From: Syntrophomonas sp. UBA4807
Lineage (GTDB): Bacteria > Bacillota > Syntrophomonadia > Syntrophomonadales > Syntrophomonadaceae
Direction of reading: 5' to 3'
Assembly (NCBI GenBank): GCA_002402575.1
Contig: DHGD01000002.1
Coordinates: 1-11,966, forward strand
DNA: 11,966 nucleotides
A model generated the notes under the pieces. The model was not told where the DNA came from. It searched no databases and saw only the letters and a program-made list of their open reading frames with translations. The translations under genes and the position numbers were made by a program. This document shows positions 1-6,874 of this stretch, one piece after another. Each line of letters begins with the position of its first letter. Position 1 is the stretch's first letter.

Positions 1-22
1 CCGTCGGTTCAAACCTTAAGGG

Positions 23-274
23 TTATTTTTCTTCTTCATTGCGGTTATCCAGATTGAGCATGCCGATGGGGCGGATAGGCGCCACCGTTGAAATGGCGTG
101 CTTGTATACCAGTTGCTGTTTGTTATCCAGCTCGACGATAACCGTAAAATTATCAAAACCTTTGACTAATCCTTTTATTTGGAATCCATTCACCAGATAG
201 ATGGTTACTGGGATTTTATCTTTTCTAACCAAATTGAGAAACGTATCCTGCAGGTTCAATTGACTCTTAGTCAT
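23..274 (-). CDS. hfq: RNA chaperone Hfq
   Basis: Hfq is a hexameric Sm-like protein that binds small RNAs and A/U-rich mRNA and can promote their pairing. The 83-residue product has the full Sm fold. The N-terminal NLQDTFLN (residues 7-14) holds the proximal-face Gln and Asp. KGFDNFTVIVE (38-48) forms Sm1, and YKHAIST (57-63) is the Sm2 signature with the Lys-His pair that contacts U-rich RNA. The tail is short and acidic (ending NEEEK), as in Gram-positive Hfq, and lacks the long E. coli-type C-terminus. The ATG has a good ribosome site (GGAGGGG, 281-287 on the other strand) about 6 nt upstream. It is the last gene seen in the cluster, 63 nt after miaA; miaA-hfq adjacency is also found in E. 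coli and B. subtilis. A candidate promoter in the gap suggests partly independent expression. Confidence 0.97.
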   Translation of the reverse strand: MTKSQLNLQDTFLNLVRKDKIPVTIYLVNGFQIKGLVKGFDNFTVIVELDNKQQLVYKHAISTVAPIRPIGMLNLDNRNEEEK

Positions 275-314
275 TTACTAACCCCTCCATTAAATAAAAA
301 CTCATGCAATCTTT

Positions 315-343
315 ATTATCTCTCTCTGTAGAGATTTCTACAA
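315..343 (-). promoter_or_regulatory. Candidate sigma-A promoter for hfq
   Basis: On the minus strand there is a TTGTAG (-35, 338-343), a 17-bp spacer, and GATAAT (-10, 315-320; 5 of 6 matches to consensus). The -35 box overlaps the miaA stop codon. Transcription would start near 308, giving a leader of about 34 nt before the hfq ATG. A short inverted repeat (ATCTCT 318-323 with AGAGAT 330-335) lies in the spacer. This is a motif match by eye only. Confidence 0.4.
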
Positions 344-1282
344 GCCCCAAATTTGTCCTGCCATTGCCAGAGAAATATTTTTTACCAATCTGTCGATATT
401 ACCATACTCATGTGGCTGCAGCCAGACGATGCGCCGATCCTTTTTGAACCAAGTCAGCTGACGTTTGGCGAAATGCCTGGTTTCCCTTTTGATTTCCGCG
501 ATCATCGTGGGTCTGGTAATAAAGCCTTCCAGATAGTACATTACCTGCTTATAACCCAGGGCTTGCATGGAAGTGTGTTTTAAGGTGCAACCCTGTTGGC
601 GCAATTTCATGACCTCTTCCACCAACCCTTTCTCCAGCATGTCATCGATGCGCTTTTCGATGCGGCCATACAATTCGTCGCGCTCCATACTCAGACCCAC
701 TGCTACCAGCTCATAATTGCCTCTCTGCCGAACCTGATGCCGGGAAAACGGTTCCCCGGTCAAGTCAAAAACCTCCAGAGCCCTGACTATGCGCTTTTGG
801 TCTTTGGCACCGATAATAGCCGCATATTCAGGATCAACCTCTTGGAGGCGCCCGTAAGCGAAATCAAGGCCATATATGGTCACCATCTTGTTCCAATAAT
901 CTCTGCTGGCCTGCCGTTTTGCCAATGGATAAAACTGATAATCATCAACTACCGCCTGGTAATACAGCCCGGTGCCACCAACCAGAATAGGCACAAAACC
1001 GGACTGATTGAGTTTCCTGATGGTGTTTTGGGCGAGCCGCTGATACTGAGCTACGCTGAAATCCTCAGTAGGCTCCACGATATCGATAAGGTGGTGCTTG
1101 ATCCGGGCTTGCTCCGCCGGGCTGGCTTTGGCAGTGCCTATATCCATGCCCCGGTATACCTGCATGGAGTCACAGGAGAGGATCTGGCCGTGCATCATTT
1201 CCGCGACATCAATGGCCAGACTTGTTTTGCCGCTGGCCGTAGGACCGACAATGGCCAACAGTTTATTCACGGCTGCCACCAT
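338..1282 (-). CDS. miaA: tRNA dimethylallyltransferase MiaA
   Basis: MiaA transfers a dimethylallyl group from DMAPP to N6 of A37 in tRNAs that read UNN codons, giving i6A37. The 314-residue product has the P-loop GPTASGKTS (13-21), DSMQVYRGMDIGTAK (38-52) with the conserved Asp thought to act as general base, HHLIDIVEP (63-71), GGTGLYYQA (104-112) and the KRIVRALEV helix. Length is normal for the family (about 300-315). The start is uncertain. The ATG at 1282 lies 3 nt after the upstream methyltransferase stop and has only a weak ribosome site. A GTG at 1270 would give MNKLLAIVGPTASGKT, the usual family N-terminus, and has GGTGG 5 nt upstream with AAAGGA further away. Its partner enzyme MiaB is encoded about 8.7 kb upstream in the same cluster, so the block covers both steps of ms2i6A37 synthesis. 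Confidence 0.97.
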   Translation of the reverse strand: MVAAVNKLLAIVGPTASGKTSLAIDVAEMMHGQILSCDSMQVYRGMDIGTAKASPAEQARIKHHLIDIVEPTEDFSVAQYQRLAQNTIRKLNQSGFVPILVGGTGLYYQAVVDDYQFYPLAKRQASRDYWNKMVTIYGLDFAYGRLQEVDPEYAAIIGAKDQKRIVRALEVFDLTGEPFSRHQVRQRGNYELVAVGLSMERDELYGRIEKRIDDMLEKGLVEEVMKLRQQGCTLKHTSMQALGYKQVMYYLEGFITRPTMIAEIKRETRHFAKRQLTWFKKDRRIVWLQPHEYGNIDRLVKNISLAMAGQIWGL

Positions 1283-1285
1283 CCT

Positions 1286-2065
1286 TTACCGCTCGATATC
1301 GATTATCCCAAAGTGAACCTGGTTGTGGACGCTTCCCGCGGTGCGGCAGCATCCCAGGCGCTGGAATTCCGGGCTTCCTGCCCGCTCTTTAATTAAGACC
1401 CGTTTTTTTGCCACCCTGCACGCTTCACGCACAGCTTCCGGGCTTAAGGGTTCATGGTCGCCCAGCATGCGTACCGGGCTTAATGTTTTGCTCTTAAACA
1501 GCGGCTTTCTGAACATAGGGTCAAAGTAAACCACATCATAACATCTGTCTGGCAGGCTGAGCAAATAGCTGAGATAGTCACGGTTCATTACATTCACACG
1601 CTTAATAGCTTCATCCAGCCAGGGCATGACAGAATTATACAGCTGCATACCCCATTTAACCGTATAGGCGATAGCCGAAGAAGTTTCCAGCGCCAGCACC
1701 GGACCCTGGCAAAAGTAGGCCATGACAATGCTATCCGCTCCAAGACCCAGGGTGCAGTCCAATACGGAGTCTCCAGGAGTTATTCCTGCGGCCTCGATTA
1801 GCGGGTCGGTCTGTCCCTTGTTGCGGTAGGCGCTGAGACGCACCTTAGCCATGCTAGGATGAAAGAACAGCCTGTCATCTCCCATATAGATAACCGGTCC
1901 GTTTTCCTGCCATACCAGAATGACGTCAGCTTGACTTTCCCGCTGTATGGTTTTAATCCCCCTGCCCTTGCGGGGCCAGTAATCAAAACCACTGTCGTCC
2001 AGAAACTGACGGAATAACTGCTCCGGTTCTGATCTGGACTGGGTGGTGGTAGCTACGATCTTCAT
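1286..2065 (-). CDS. RsmJ-like class I SAM-dependent methyltransferase
   Basis: This 259-residue protein is a Rossmann-fold methyltransferase. Motif I is VLDCTLGLGAD (101-111), an acidic SAM-ribose residue sits in LALETS (124-129), and motif IV is FDPMFRKP (181-188). The FDPMF followed by a KSK segment recalls RsmJ (YhiQ), the 16S rRNA m2G1516 methyltransferase of E. coli, where the matching stretch reads DPMFPHKQKSA. The N-terminal 85 residues form an extra domain with a basic PRKGRGIKT segment, possibly RNA-binding. The gene starts 13 nt after mutL with GAGGA 6 nt upstream of ATG, and ends 3 nt before miaA, so it is probably cotranscribed and translationally linked. Position beside miaA and hfq fits an RNA substrate, but the exact target is inference. 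I give no symbol because orthology to RsmJ is not shown. Confidence 0.8.
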   Translation of the reverse strand: MKIVATTTQSRSEPEQLFRQFLDDSGFDYWPRKGRGIKTIQRESQADVILVWQENGPVIYMGDDRLFFHPSMAKVRLSAYRNKGQTDPLIEAAGITPGDSVLDCTLGLGADSIVMAYFCQGPVLALETSSAIAYTVKWGMQLYNSVMPWLDEAIKRVNVMNRDYLSYLLSLPDRCYDVVYFDPMFRKPLFKSKTLSPVRMLGDHEPLSPEAVREACRVAKKRVLIKERAGSPEFQRLGCCRTAGSVHNQVHFGIIDIER

Positions 2066-2078
2066 TATTAGTCCTCAA

Positions 2079-3803
2079 TCAGCGCTTGAACATCCGTTCC
2101 ATATCCTGAGAAGATATTTTTATTAAGGTAGGCCGTCCATGGGGACAATACTTGTGGTCCGGGCCAGCCAGCAAATCCTTGATCAGATTAAACATCTCAG
2201 CCCTGCTAAGGTTTTGACCAGCTTTTATCGCTTGATGGCAAGCCATGCTAATGATGGCTTTCTGGCGCCACTGCTCCCTGCCCCCCGGTTCAGAGGCATA
2301 AAGCATTTCTACTACCGTTTCCTCTTCATGCCCGTTCAAGCCGGGCGGCACACCGCGGATTATTATGCTATTATGCCCTAATATATCAATGTCGAAACCT
2401 AGTTCGGTGAAGAAGCGGTGCTGTTCCTGCAACAGATCTATCTGTGACACAGACAGCTCCAGTATAATCGGAAACATCAGCTCCTGACAGGGCTGGACTG
2501 AATGCTGACTTTCCTGCCAACGGTTGAACATGATGCGTTCATGGGCGGCATGTTGGTCCACAATAAAAAGGGAACGCTCTATTTCCGCCAATATGTAGGA
2601 ATTATGGAACTGTCCAATGATGTTCAAGCTGTTGACATCCTCCGGCGCAATTTGCGGCTCAGGTTCCGTCTGCTTAGTTCTGACCGGAGGCGCTGAAGGC
2701 GGCGCACAACTTTGAAAGCTGGGGATGCCGCCGGAAATCCACTGGTTGGCCATGGCCTCCGCCAGACCGGTTCCAGCATAGCCTTCAGCATTGGAAAGTT
2801 TGTAGCCGCGAAAGCTGACCTGATATTCCTCCAGGCAGTTTTTCAGCGCCTCATAAACGGCTCTAAACACCTCCTGGTCGCGGCGAAAGCGCACTTCGGT
2901 TTTTTGAGGGTGTACATTTACGTCTACTTCTTGAGGGTCTATAGTGATATTAACGATAGCGACCGGGAACTCCCGCGATACCAGGAAGCCCTGGCAGGCT
3001 TGATCTATGGCCCGGTATAGGAGCGGGCTGCGTATAGGCCGGTGGTTTATATAGAAAACCTGTAGTTTGCGGTTGGATTTCTTAAATTCGGGACGGGAAA
3101 TATAACCTGATAGAGTAATTTTCTCACCCTCATAAGTGAAGGGCAGGAGCTGCTCTAAAAAACTGGAGCCATACACCGCGATGACAGCGTCTTTAAGCTG
3201 GCCATTGCCAGGAGTTTTATAATAAAGGCGCCCTTCGCTGCTGAAGGATATAGATATATCTGGTCTTGCCAATGCGTAACGGGCCACCAGTTCGTTAATG
3301 CAAATTCCTTCGCTGACCGAGGATTTTTGAAAATGCTTGCGTGCCGGGGTATTGAAGAACAGATCATCAACCAGCATACGGGTACCGGGTAGACACTCCC
3401 GCGGTTCGCAGGCTTGCATTTTTCCGCCTTCCATGTGAAAAAAGAGCCCGTTTTCCTCAGCATGGCGACTGTAAACCTGCACCTTGGCTACAGCCGCAAT
3501 ACTGGGCAGAGCCTCGCCGCGAAACCCCATGGTCAAAATCTGCTGCAGATCGCTCTCGGAACTGAGCTTGCTGGTGGCATGGCGCTGAAAGGCCAAAGAA
3601 ATCTCAGCCAGAGGTATCCCCTGGCCATCATCTTCCACCTCAATGCTCCTGCCGCCTCCCCCGCTGATGCGCACCGCGATACGCGACGGCCTGGCATCAA
3701 TGGCGTTTTCCAGCAGTTCCTTGACCACCGAAGCCGGCCTTTCGATGACCTCCCCGGCGGCGATTTTATTTATAAGATCGTCTTGCAAAAGCCTGATGGA
3801 CAT
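2079..3803 (-). CDS. mutL: DNA mismatch repair protein MutL (endonuclease type)
   Basis: MutL couples mismatch recognition by MutS to downstream repair. Starting at ATG 3803 gives 574 residues beginning MSIRLLQDDLINKIAAGEV, the classic N-terminus; a TTG start at 3839 would only add a non-conserved tail inside the upstream gene. The GHKL ATPase domain shows ELLENAIDA (Glu29, Asn33), DDGQGI (58-63) and GFRGEAL (93-99). A proline-rich linker (about 350-385) leads to the dimerisation and nuclease domain from about 385. Its endonuclease motifs are DQHAAHE (416-422), ACHQAIKAG, CPHGRP and a terminal FKR, as in MutL of bacteria lacking MutH. The second Glu of DQHA(X)2E(X)4E is Asn427 here. The ATG lies 1 nt beyond the upstream HDAC stop, suggesting coupled translation; GGAG sits about 13 nt upstream, rather far. 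A methyltransferase gene follows. Confidence 0.97.
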   Translation of the reverse strand: MSIRLLQDDLINKIAAGEVIERPASVVKELLENAIDARPSRIAVRISGGGGRSIEVEDDGQGIPLAEISLAFQRHATSKLSSESDLQQILTMGFRGEALPSIAAVAKVQVYSRHAEENGLFFHMEGGKMQACEPRECLPGTRMLVDDLFFNTPARKHFQKSSVSEGICINELVARYALARPDISISFSSEGRLYYKTPGNGQLKDAVIAVYGSSFLEQLLPFTYEGEKITLSGYISRPEFKKSNRKLQVFYINHRPIRSPLLYRAIDQACQGFLVSREFPVAIVNITIDPQEVDVNVHPQKTEVRFRRDQEVFRAVYEALKNCLEEYQVSFRGYKLSNAEGYAGTGLAEAMANQWISGGIPSFQSCAPPSAPPVRTKQTEPEPQIAPEDVNSLNIIGQFHNSYILAEIERSLFIVDQHAAHERIMFNRWQESQHSVQPCQELMFPIILELSVSQIDLLQEQHRFFTELGFDIDILGHNSIIIRGVPPGLNGHEEETVVEMLYASEPGGREQWRQKAIISMACHQAIKAGQNLSRAEMFNLIKDLLAGPDHKYCPHGRPTLIKISSQDMERMFKR

Positions 3804-3804
3804 A

Positions 3805-5151
3805 TTACAGTCTCGTCTCCTGTTTGCTCCTGGTATCAATCACCCGGTATTCATCAGCGATCTTGTTCTGCAGGTATACCAATTGGGTATTGCCCTGCTG
3901 CAAGGTGCGATAAGCCTCCTGCCCCTCGGTCTGGCACTCAGAACAGGCCCCGAAAGGAATGGAAACACAGCCTACGCTGTATTCTCGGCCGGAGGGATGA
4001 CGGGCTGAGGAAACGATGGTTCTAAACCCGGCACAGGTCTGGCACATGCGCACCTCAACGCGCTGCTGTTCATGGATATAATCAGTGTCATAGAATATAT
4101 TGCGCATTTCCATGCGGAAGGGACGGTCGCTCTTGGCCCGGGTCAGCGCAATTTTTTCTTCCCGTTCCCGAAACACCCTCAGCTGGGTATCAACGATGCG
4201 CTGCAGGGCTTCCCGGTTGCCGGCAGGCTCTTTGAATTTATGGGGTGAGTAATCCGGCTCTTTAAGATTGGAAAAGTCTATCCCCGCCATGGCCATTATC
4301 AACCCCATATTGATATAAGGCAGGGCCGACTCCACCGAATAGCCCCCTTCCAGAACGGCTATATCCGGCTTGAGGCGCTGGTTGAGACGGGCGTAACCCT
4401 GTGCCGAAAAGCACATATTGGCCAGCGGATCGCTGTAATGATTGTCCTGTCCGGCTGAATTTACCACCAGATCTGGCTTGAATTCCTCCAAAAGGGGCAT
4501 TACCAGTTTATCCAAAATGAATAGAATGCCGTCGTCGGTGGTGCGTGGCGACAAGGGGATATTGATTGTAGTCCCATATGCCAGAGGACCGCCTTTCTCC
4601 TCCATAAAGCCGCTGCCCGGATAAAGGGTGCGGCCATCCTGATGGAATGAGATAAAAAGCACGTCCGGGTCGTCCCAAAAAATCTCCTGAGTACCGTCGC
4701 CATGGTGTACGTCAGTATCGACTATAGCGATGCGTTTCAAGCCGTACTTATGGCGCAGGTACTCTACCATGATGGCTTCATTATTGATGTTGCAGAAGCC
4801 GCGGTTGCCATGCACCACCGTCATGGAGTGATGCCCCGGCGGACGGATGATTGCAAAGCCGTTTTTAACCTCTCCTGTAACCACCGCGTCGGCCATGCGC
4901 AGGGCCGACCCGGCCGATACCAAATGGGCTTCGGTGATCTGCGCCTCAATATCCGGCACGCAGAAATGCACCCGGGCGATGTCTTTGAAAGTAGCCAAAC
5001 CCGGCTGGTATTCGCGAATCTGGGGCAGGTCCATGATGCCTTCTTCAAAGATTTGGTCGCGGGTATACAAAAGGCGCTCCTCGCGTTCCGGGTGAGTCGG
5101 GGATATGGCCCAGTCAAAGGCCGGGAAAAACAGAATTCCGGTCGGTTTCAT
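3805..5151 (-). CDS. Histone deacetylase superfamily amidohydrolase with C-terminal Cys4/5 tail
   Basis: A 448-residue zinc-dependent deacylase of the HDAC/AcuC/acetylpolyamine amidohydrolase superfamily. The catalytic domain (about 1-290) has HPEREER near the start, RPPGHHS with His107-His108 as charge-relay pair, GFCNINNEA, DTDVHHGDG with zinc ligands Asp147 and His149, QDNHYSDP with third ligand Asp241, and LEGGYS with Tyr271. All catalytic positions are present, so activity is likely. After a charged, probably helical linker (310-360) comes a cysteine tail: C370xxC373, C395, C403xxC406, resembling a zinc ribbon. The usual superfamily length is about 300-380. Its ATG overlaps the upstream hydantoinase stop (ATGA) and its stop is 1 nt from mutL. 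Bacterial homologues act on acetyl-lysine proteins, polyamines or other amides; the substrate cannot be told from sequence. Confidence 0.9.
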   Translation of the reverse strand: MKPTGILFFPAFDWAISPTHPEREERLLYTRDQIFEEGIMDLPQIREYQPGLATFKDIARVHFCVPDIEAQITEAHLVSAGSALRMADAVVTGEVKNGFAIIRPPGHHSMTVVHGNRGFCNINNEAIMVEYLRHKYGLKRIAIVDTDVHHGDGTQEIFWDDPDVLFISFHQDGRTLYPGSGFMEEKGGPLAYGTTINIPLSPRTTDDGILFILDKLVMPLLEEFKPDLVVNSAGQDNHYSDPLANMCFSAQGYARLNQRLKPDIAVLEGGYSVESALPYINMGLIMAMAGIDFSNLKEPDYSPHKFKEPAGNREALQRIVDTQLRVFREREEKIALTRAKSDRPFRMEMRNIFYDTDYIHEQQRVEVRMCQTCAGFRTIVSSARHPSGREYSVGCVSIPFGACSECQTEGQEAYRTLQQGNTQLVYLQNKIADEYRVIDTRSKQETRL

Positions 5152-6830
5152 TCACTCACCCCCTGATATTCATCGATAAACCCTGGTGCAACCTGTATCC
5201 CTACCTCGAATATTTTGCCAACCCGGTCCCAGCCGCGGATCATGTTGAACTGCTCCTCCATGAAGAAACTGGCGTTTACAGTGTATTTTTCGACGCCCCG
5301 AGCCCGGCTTACTTCTTCCAGACAGCTCATAGCCAATACCTTAGCGTCGCTGAGCTGAAAATTACGGGGATCAGGCAGTGTGCCAGAGAGCCCTCCGGAA
5401 TCAGTCGTATAGAGGTTGCTGGCGGTGTCGATATGCAGCTGTAAGGCCAGGGTAGGCCGAACCACCGCCGCCCCCAGGGCGTTAGCCACCGGCGCATAGT
5501 GGTGGATATGGGCCGGAACGTCTATCTCCGTTGCGAGTATAGGGACTATAGCATGGGCCGCCGCTCCGATGCCGATGATGCGGTGCAGTTGAAATTTGCG
5601 GCGATGCACCACTTCCCATACTTTGTAGGCCGGTTCATTTTCCCATTCGGTGAACATTTCAGTAATGGCCCGCTTCAAGCGGTCGATCACTGTTTCCACC
5701 ACAAAAAAGCACAAACTCTGCAGTGTCATTTGCGAGGATTGCGCCACCGACTCCAAGAGTTCCTGGGAGCGAACCGCATCCCCCACTCCCAGCTCATAGT
5801 ATACGTTGAACACATCGGTGACGGTGGGTTCGTCTCCCCCGAAGCAGGCCGCCGCGCCAATGCGCATCGGGCCCACCCTGATACTGTTGTCACGGCAGCG
5901 GATCACACTGTCTCCGCCCAGGGCAATGGAGCGCACCGCGAAGGCGTTTACATGGGTGAAGTGTTTGTCGATCCGCGCCCCTTTGGAAGCATACAGAGGC
6001 TCTCCGGAAATTAACAGCGATATGTCGGTGGTGGTGCCGCCGATATCGACCACCACCGAGTTCTGTTTGTCACGGCTCAGCGCGGCGGCGCCCATGGTGC
6101 TGGCCGCAGGGCCGGAGAATATAGTTTCACAAGGATTGCTTAGTGAGGCGGAGAGAGGCATGGTGCCGCCGTCAGCCTTGAGGATGTGAATTTCCGCGTC
6201 AAGATGGCGGGCTTGTATGGCCTGATTGATGCGTTCCGCGAAGCGGTTCCACTCCGTTATGGTCATGGCGGTGAAATAAGCAGTGGCGGCCCGGCGCGGA
6301 AAGTTTAGCTTCCCAGAAACCTCGGCACTTATGGTAACCTGGAGGTTGGGGTCGAATTTTACAATCTCATCTCTGATCCGCTGCTCTAAGGTTTTGTTAC
6401 GGTTGGAGAATTTGCAAGCTACCGCAATGCGTCGGATGCCTTTCTGCTTTATATCTTGAAGGGCGGCATAGATCTGATTGCTATCTATGTTCTCAATTAC
6501 CCGGCCGCGAAAATCAACCGCACCCTGCAGAAAATAGATGTCTGCAGTAACGCTATACGCCTTGTGAGGCAGTCCATATCCAGGCAGCATAAAGAGCGCG
6601 GTGCGCTCTCCCTGTCCGGTAGCCAAGAGGTTAGTGACCAGGGTGGTGCTCAACACCACTCGGGCGATGTCAGCCCCTTGAGCCGCGGACAATAGTTCAT
6701 CCAGAACAGCTAAAAGGCTCTCCTGCAGATTATCCGTCCGGGTGGGTTTTTTAACTGCGGCCAGTATGCGGCCGTCATCGAATAAAATCCCGTCAGTGAA
6801 GGTACCACCGACGTCGATACCGATTAACAT
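5148..6830 (-). CDS. Hydantoinase/oxoprolinase family protein (HyuA-like ATPase)
   Basis: A 560-residue protein of the hydantoinase A/oxoprolinase family, whose members open cyclic amides or carboxylate substrates with ATP. The ASKHA-like nucleotide fold shows phosphate-1 GIDVGGTFTDGILFDDG (4-20), STTLVTNLLATG (61-72), FSGPAAS (238-244), phosphate-2 VVVDIGGTTTDISLL (259-273) and ALGGDS (303-308). It matches the A subunit only; no HyuB-like partner is in the window, so full hydantoinase activity is uncertain. The ATG has a nearly ideal AAGGAGGTG site 5 nt upstream, 42 nt after mutS. The last four bases form an ATGA overlap with the HDAC gene, so the two products are probably made together. Substrate unknown; related single-subunit proteins in archaea and anaerobes include annotated but untested N-methylhydantoinases. 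Confidence 0.88.
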   Translation of the reverse strand: MLIGIDVGGTFTDGILFDDGRILAAVKKPTRTDNLQESLLAVLDELLSAAQGADIARVVLSTTLVTNLLATGQGERTALFMLPGYGLPHKAYSVTADIYFLQGAVDFRGRVIENIDSNQIYAALQDIKQKGIRRIAVACKFSNRNKTLEQRIRDEIVKFDPNLQVTISAEVSGKLNFPRRAATAYFTAMTITEWNRFAERINQAIQARHLDAEIHILKADGGTMPLSASLSNPCETIFSGPAASTMGAAALSRDKQNSVVVDIGGTTTDISLLISGEPLYASKGARIDKHFTHVNAFAVRSIALGGDSVIRCRDNSIRVGPMRIGAAACFGGDEPTVTDVFNVYYELGVGDAVRSQELLESVAQSSQMTLQSLCFFVVETVIDRLKRAITEMFTEWENEPAYKVWEVVHRRKFQLHRIIGIGAAAHAIVPILATEIDVPAHIHHYAPVANALGAAVVRPTLALQLHIDTASNLYTTDSGGLSGTLPDPRNFQLSDAKVLAMSCLEEVSRARGVEKYTVNASFFMEEQFNMIRGWDRVGKIFEVGIQVAPGFIDEYQGVSE

Positions 6831-6835
6831 GGCAA

Positions 6836-6844
6836 CACCTCCTT
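6836..6844 (-). promoter_or_regulatory. Consensus ribosome binding site for the hydantoinase-family gene
   Basis: AAGGAGGTG on the minus strand, 5 nt before the ATG at 6830. It is a near-perfect complement of the 16S rRNA 3' end and stronger than those of mutL and miaA, suggesting efficient translation of the inserted hydantoinase/HDAC pair. Confidence 0.8.
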
Positions 6845-6852
6845 CAAGTTTG

Positions 6853-6874
6853 ACAGACTAATTACAGACTAATT
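6853..6874. repeat. 11-bp perfect tandem duplication at the mutS stop codon
   Basis: ACAGACTAATT occurs twice back to back (6853-6863 and 6864-6874). The mutS stop codon TAA (6873-6875) lies at the edge of one copy. It occupies most of the gap to the hydantoinase gene. It is probably a small slippage duplication; I see no protein or RNA function for it. Confidence 0.9.

Noticed and set aside
1..22. CCTTAAGG palindrome after the hfq stop as a terminator
   Set aside because: It is only an 8-bp self-palindrome without a loop or U-run, and the window ends too soon to see more.
596..1396. 266-codon open frame on the plus strand
   Set aside because: It lies opposite miaA and the methyltransferase, whose motifs are clear. 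It shows no recognisable domain and is a shadow of the coding strand.
3804..3839. Longer MutL N-terminus from TTG 3839
   Set aside because: The added residues are not conserved and overlap the HDAC gene. ATG 3803 gives the standard MutL N-terminus.
3414..4025. 203-codon open frame on the plus strand
   Set aside because: It runs antisense through the mutL start and the HDAC tail, has no family features, and is a shadow frame.
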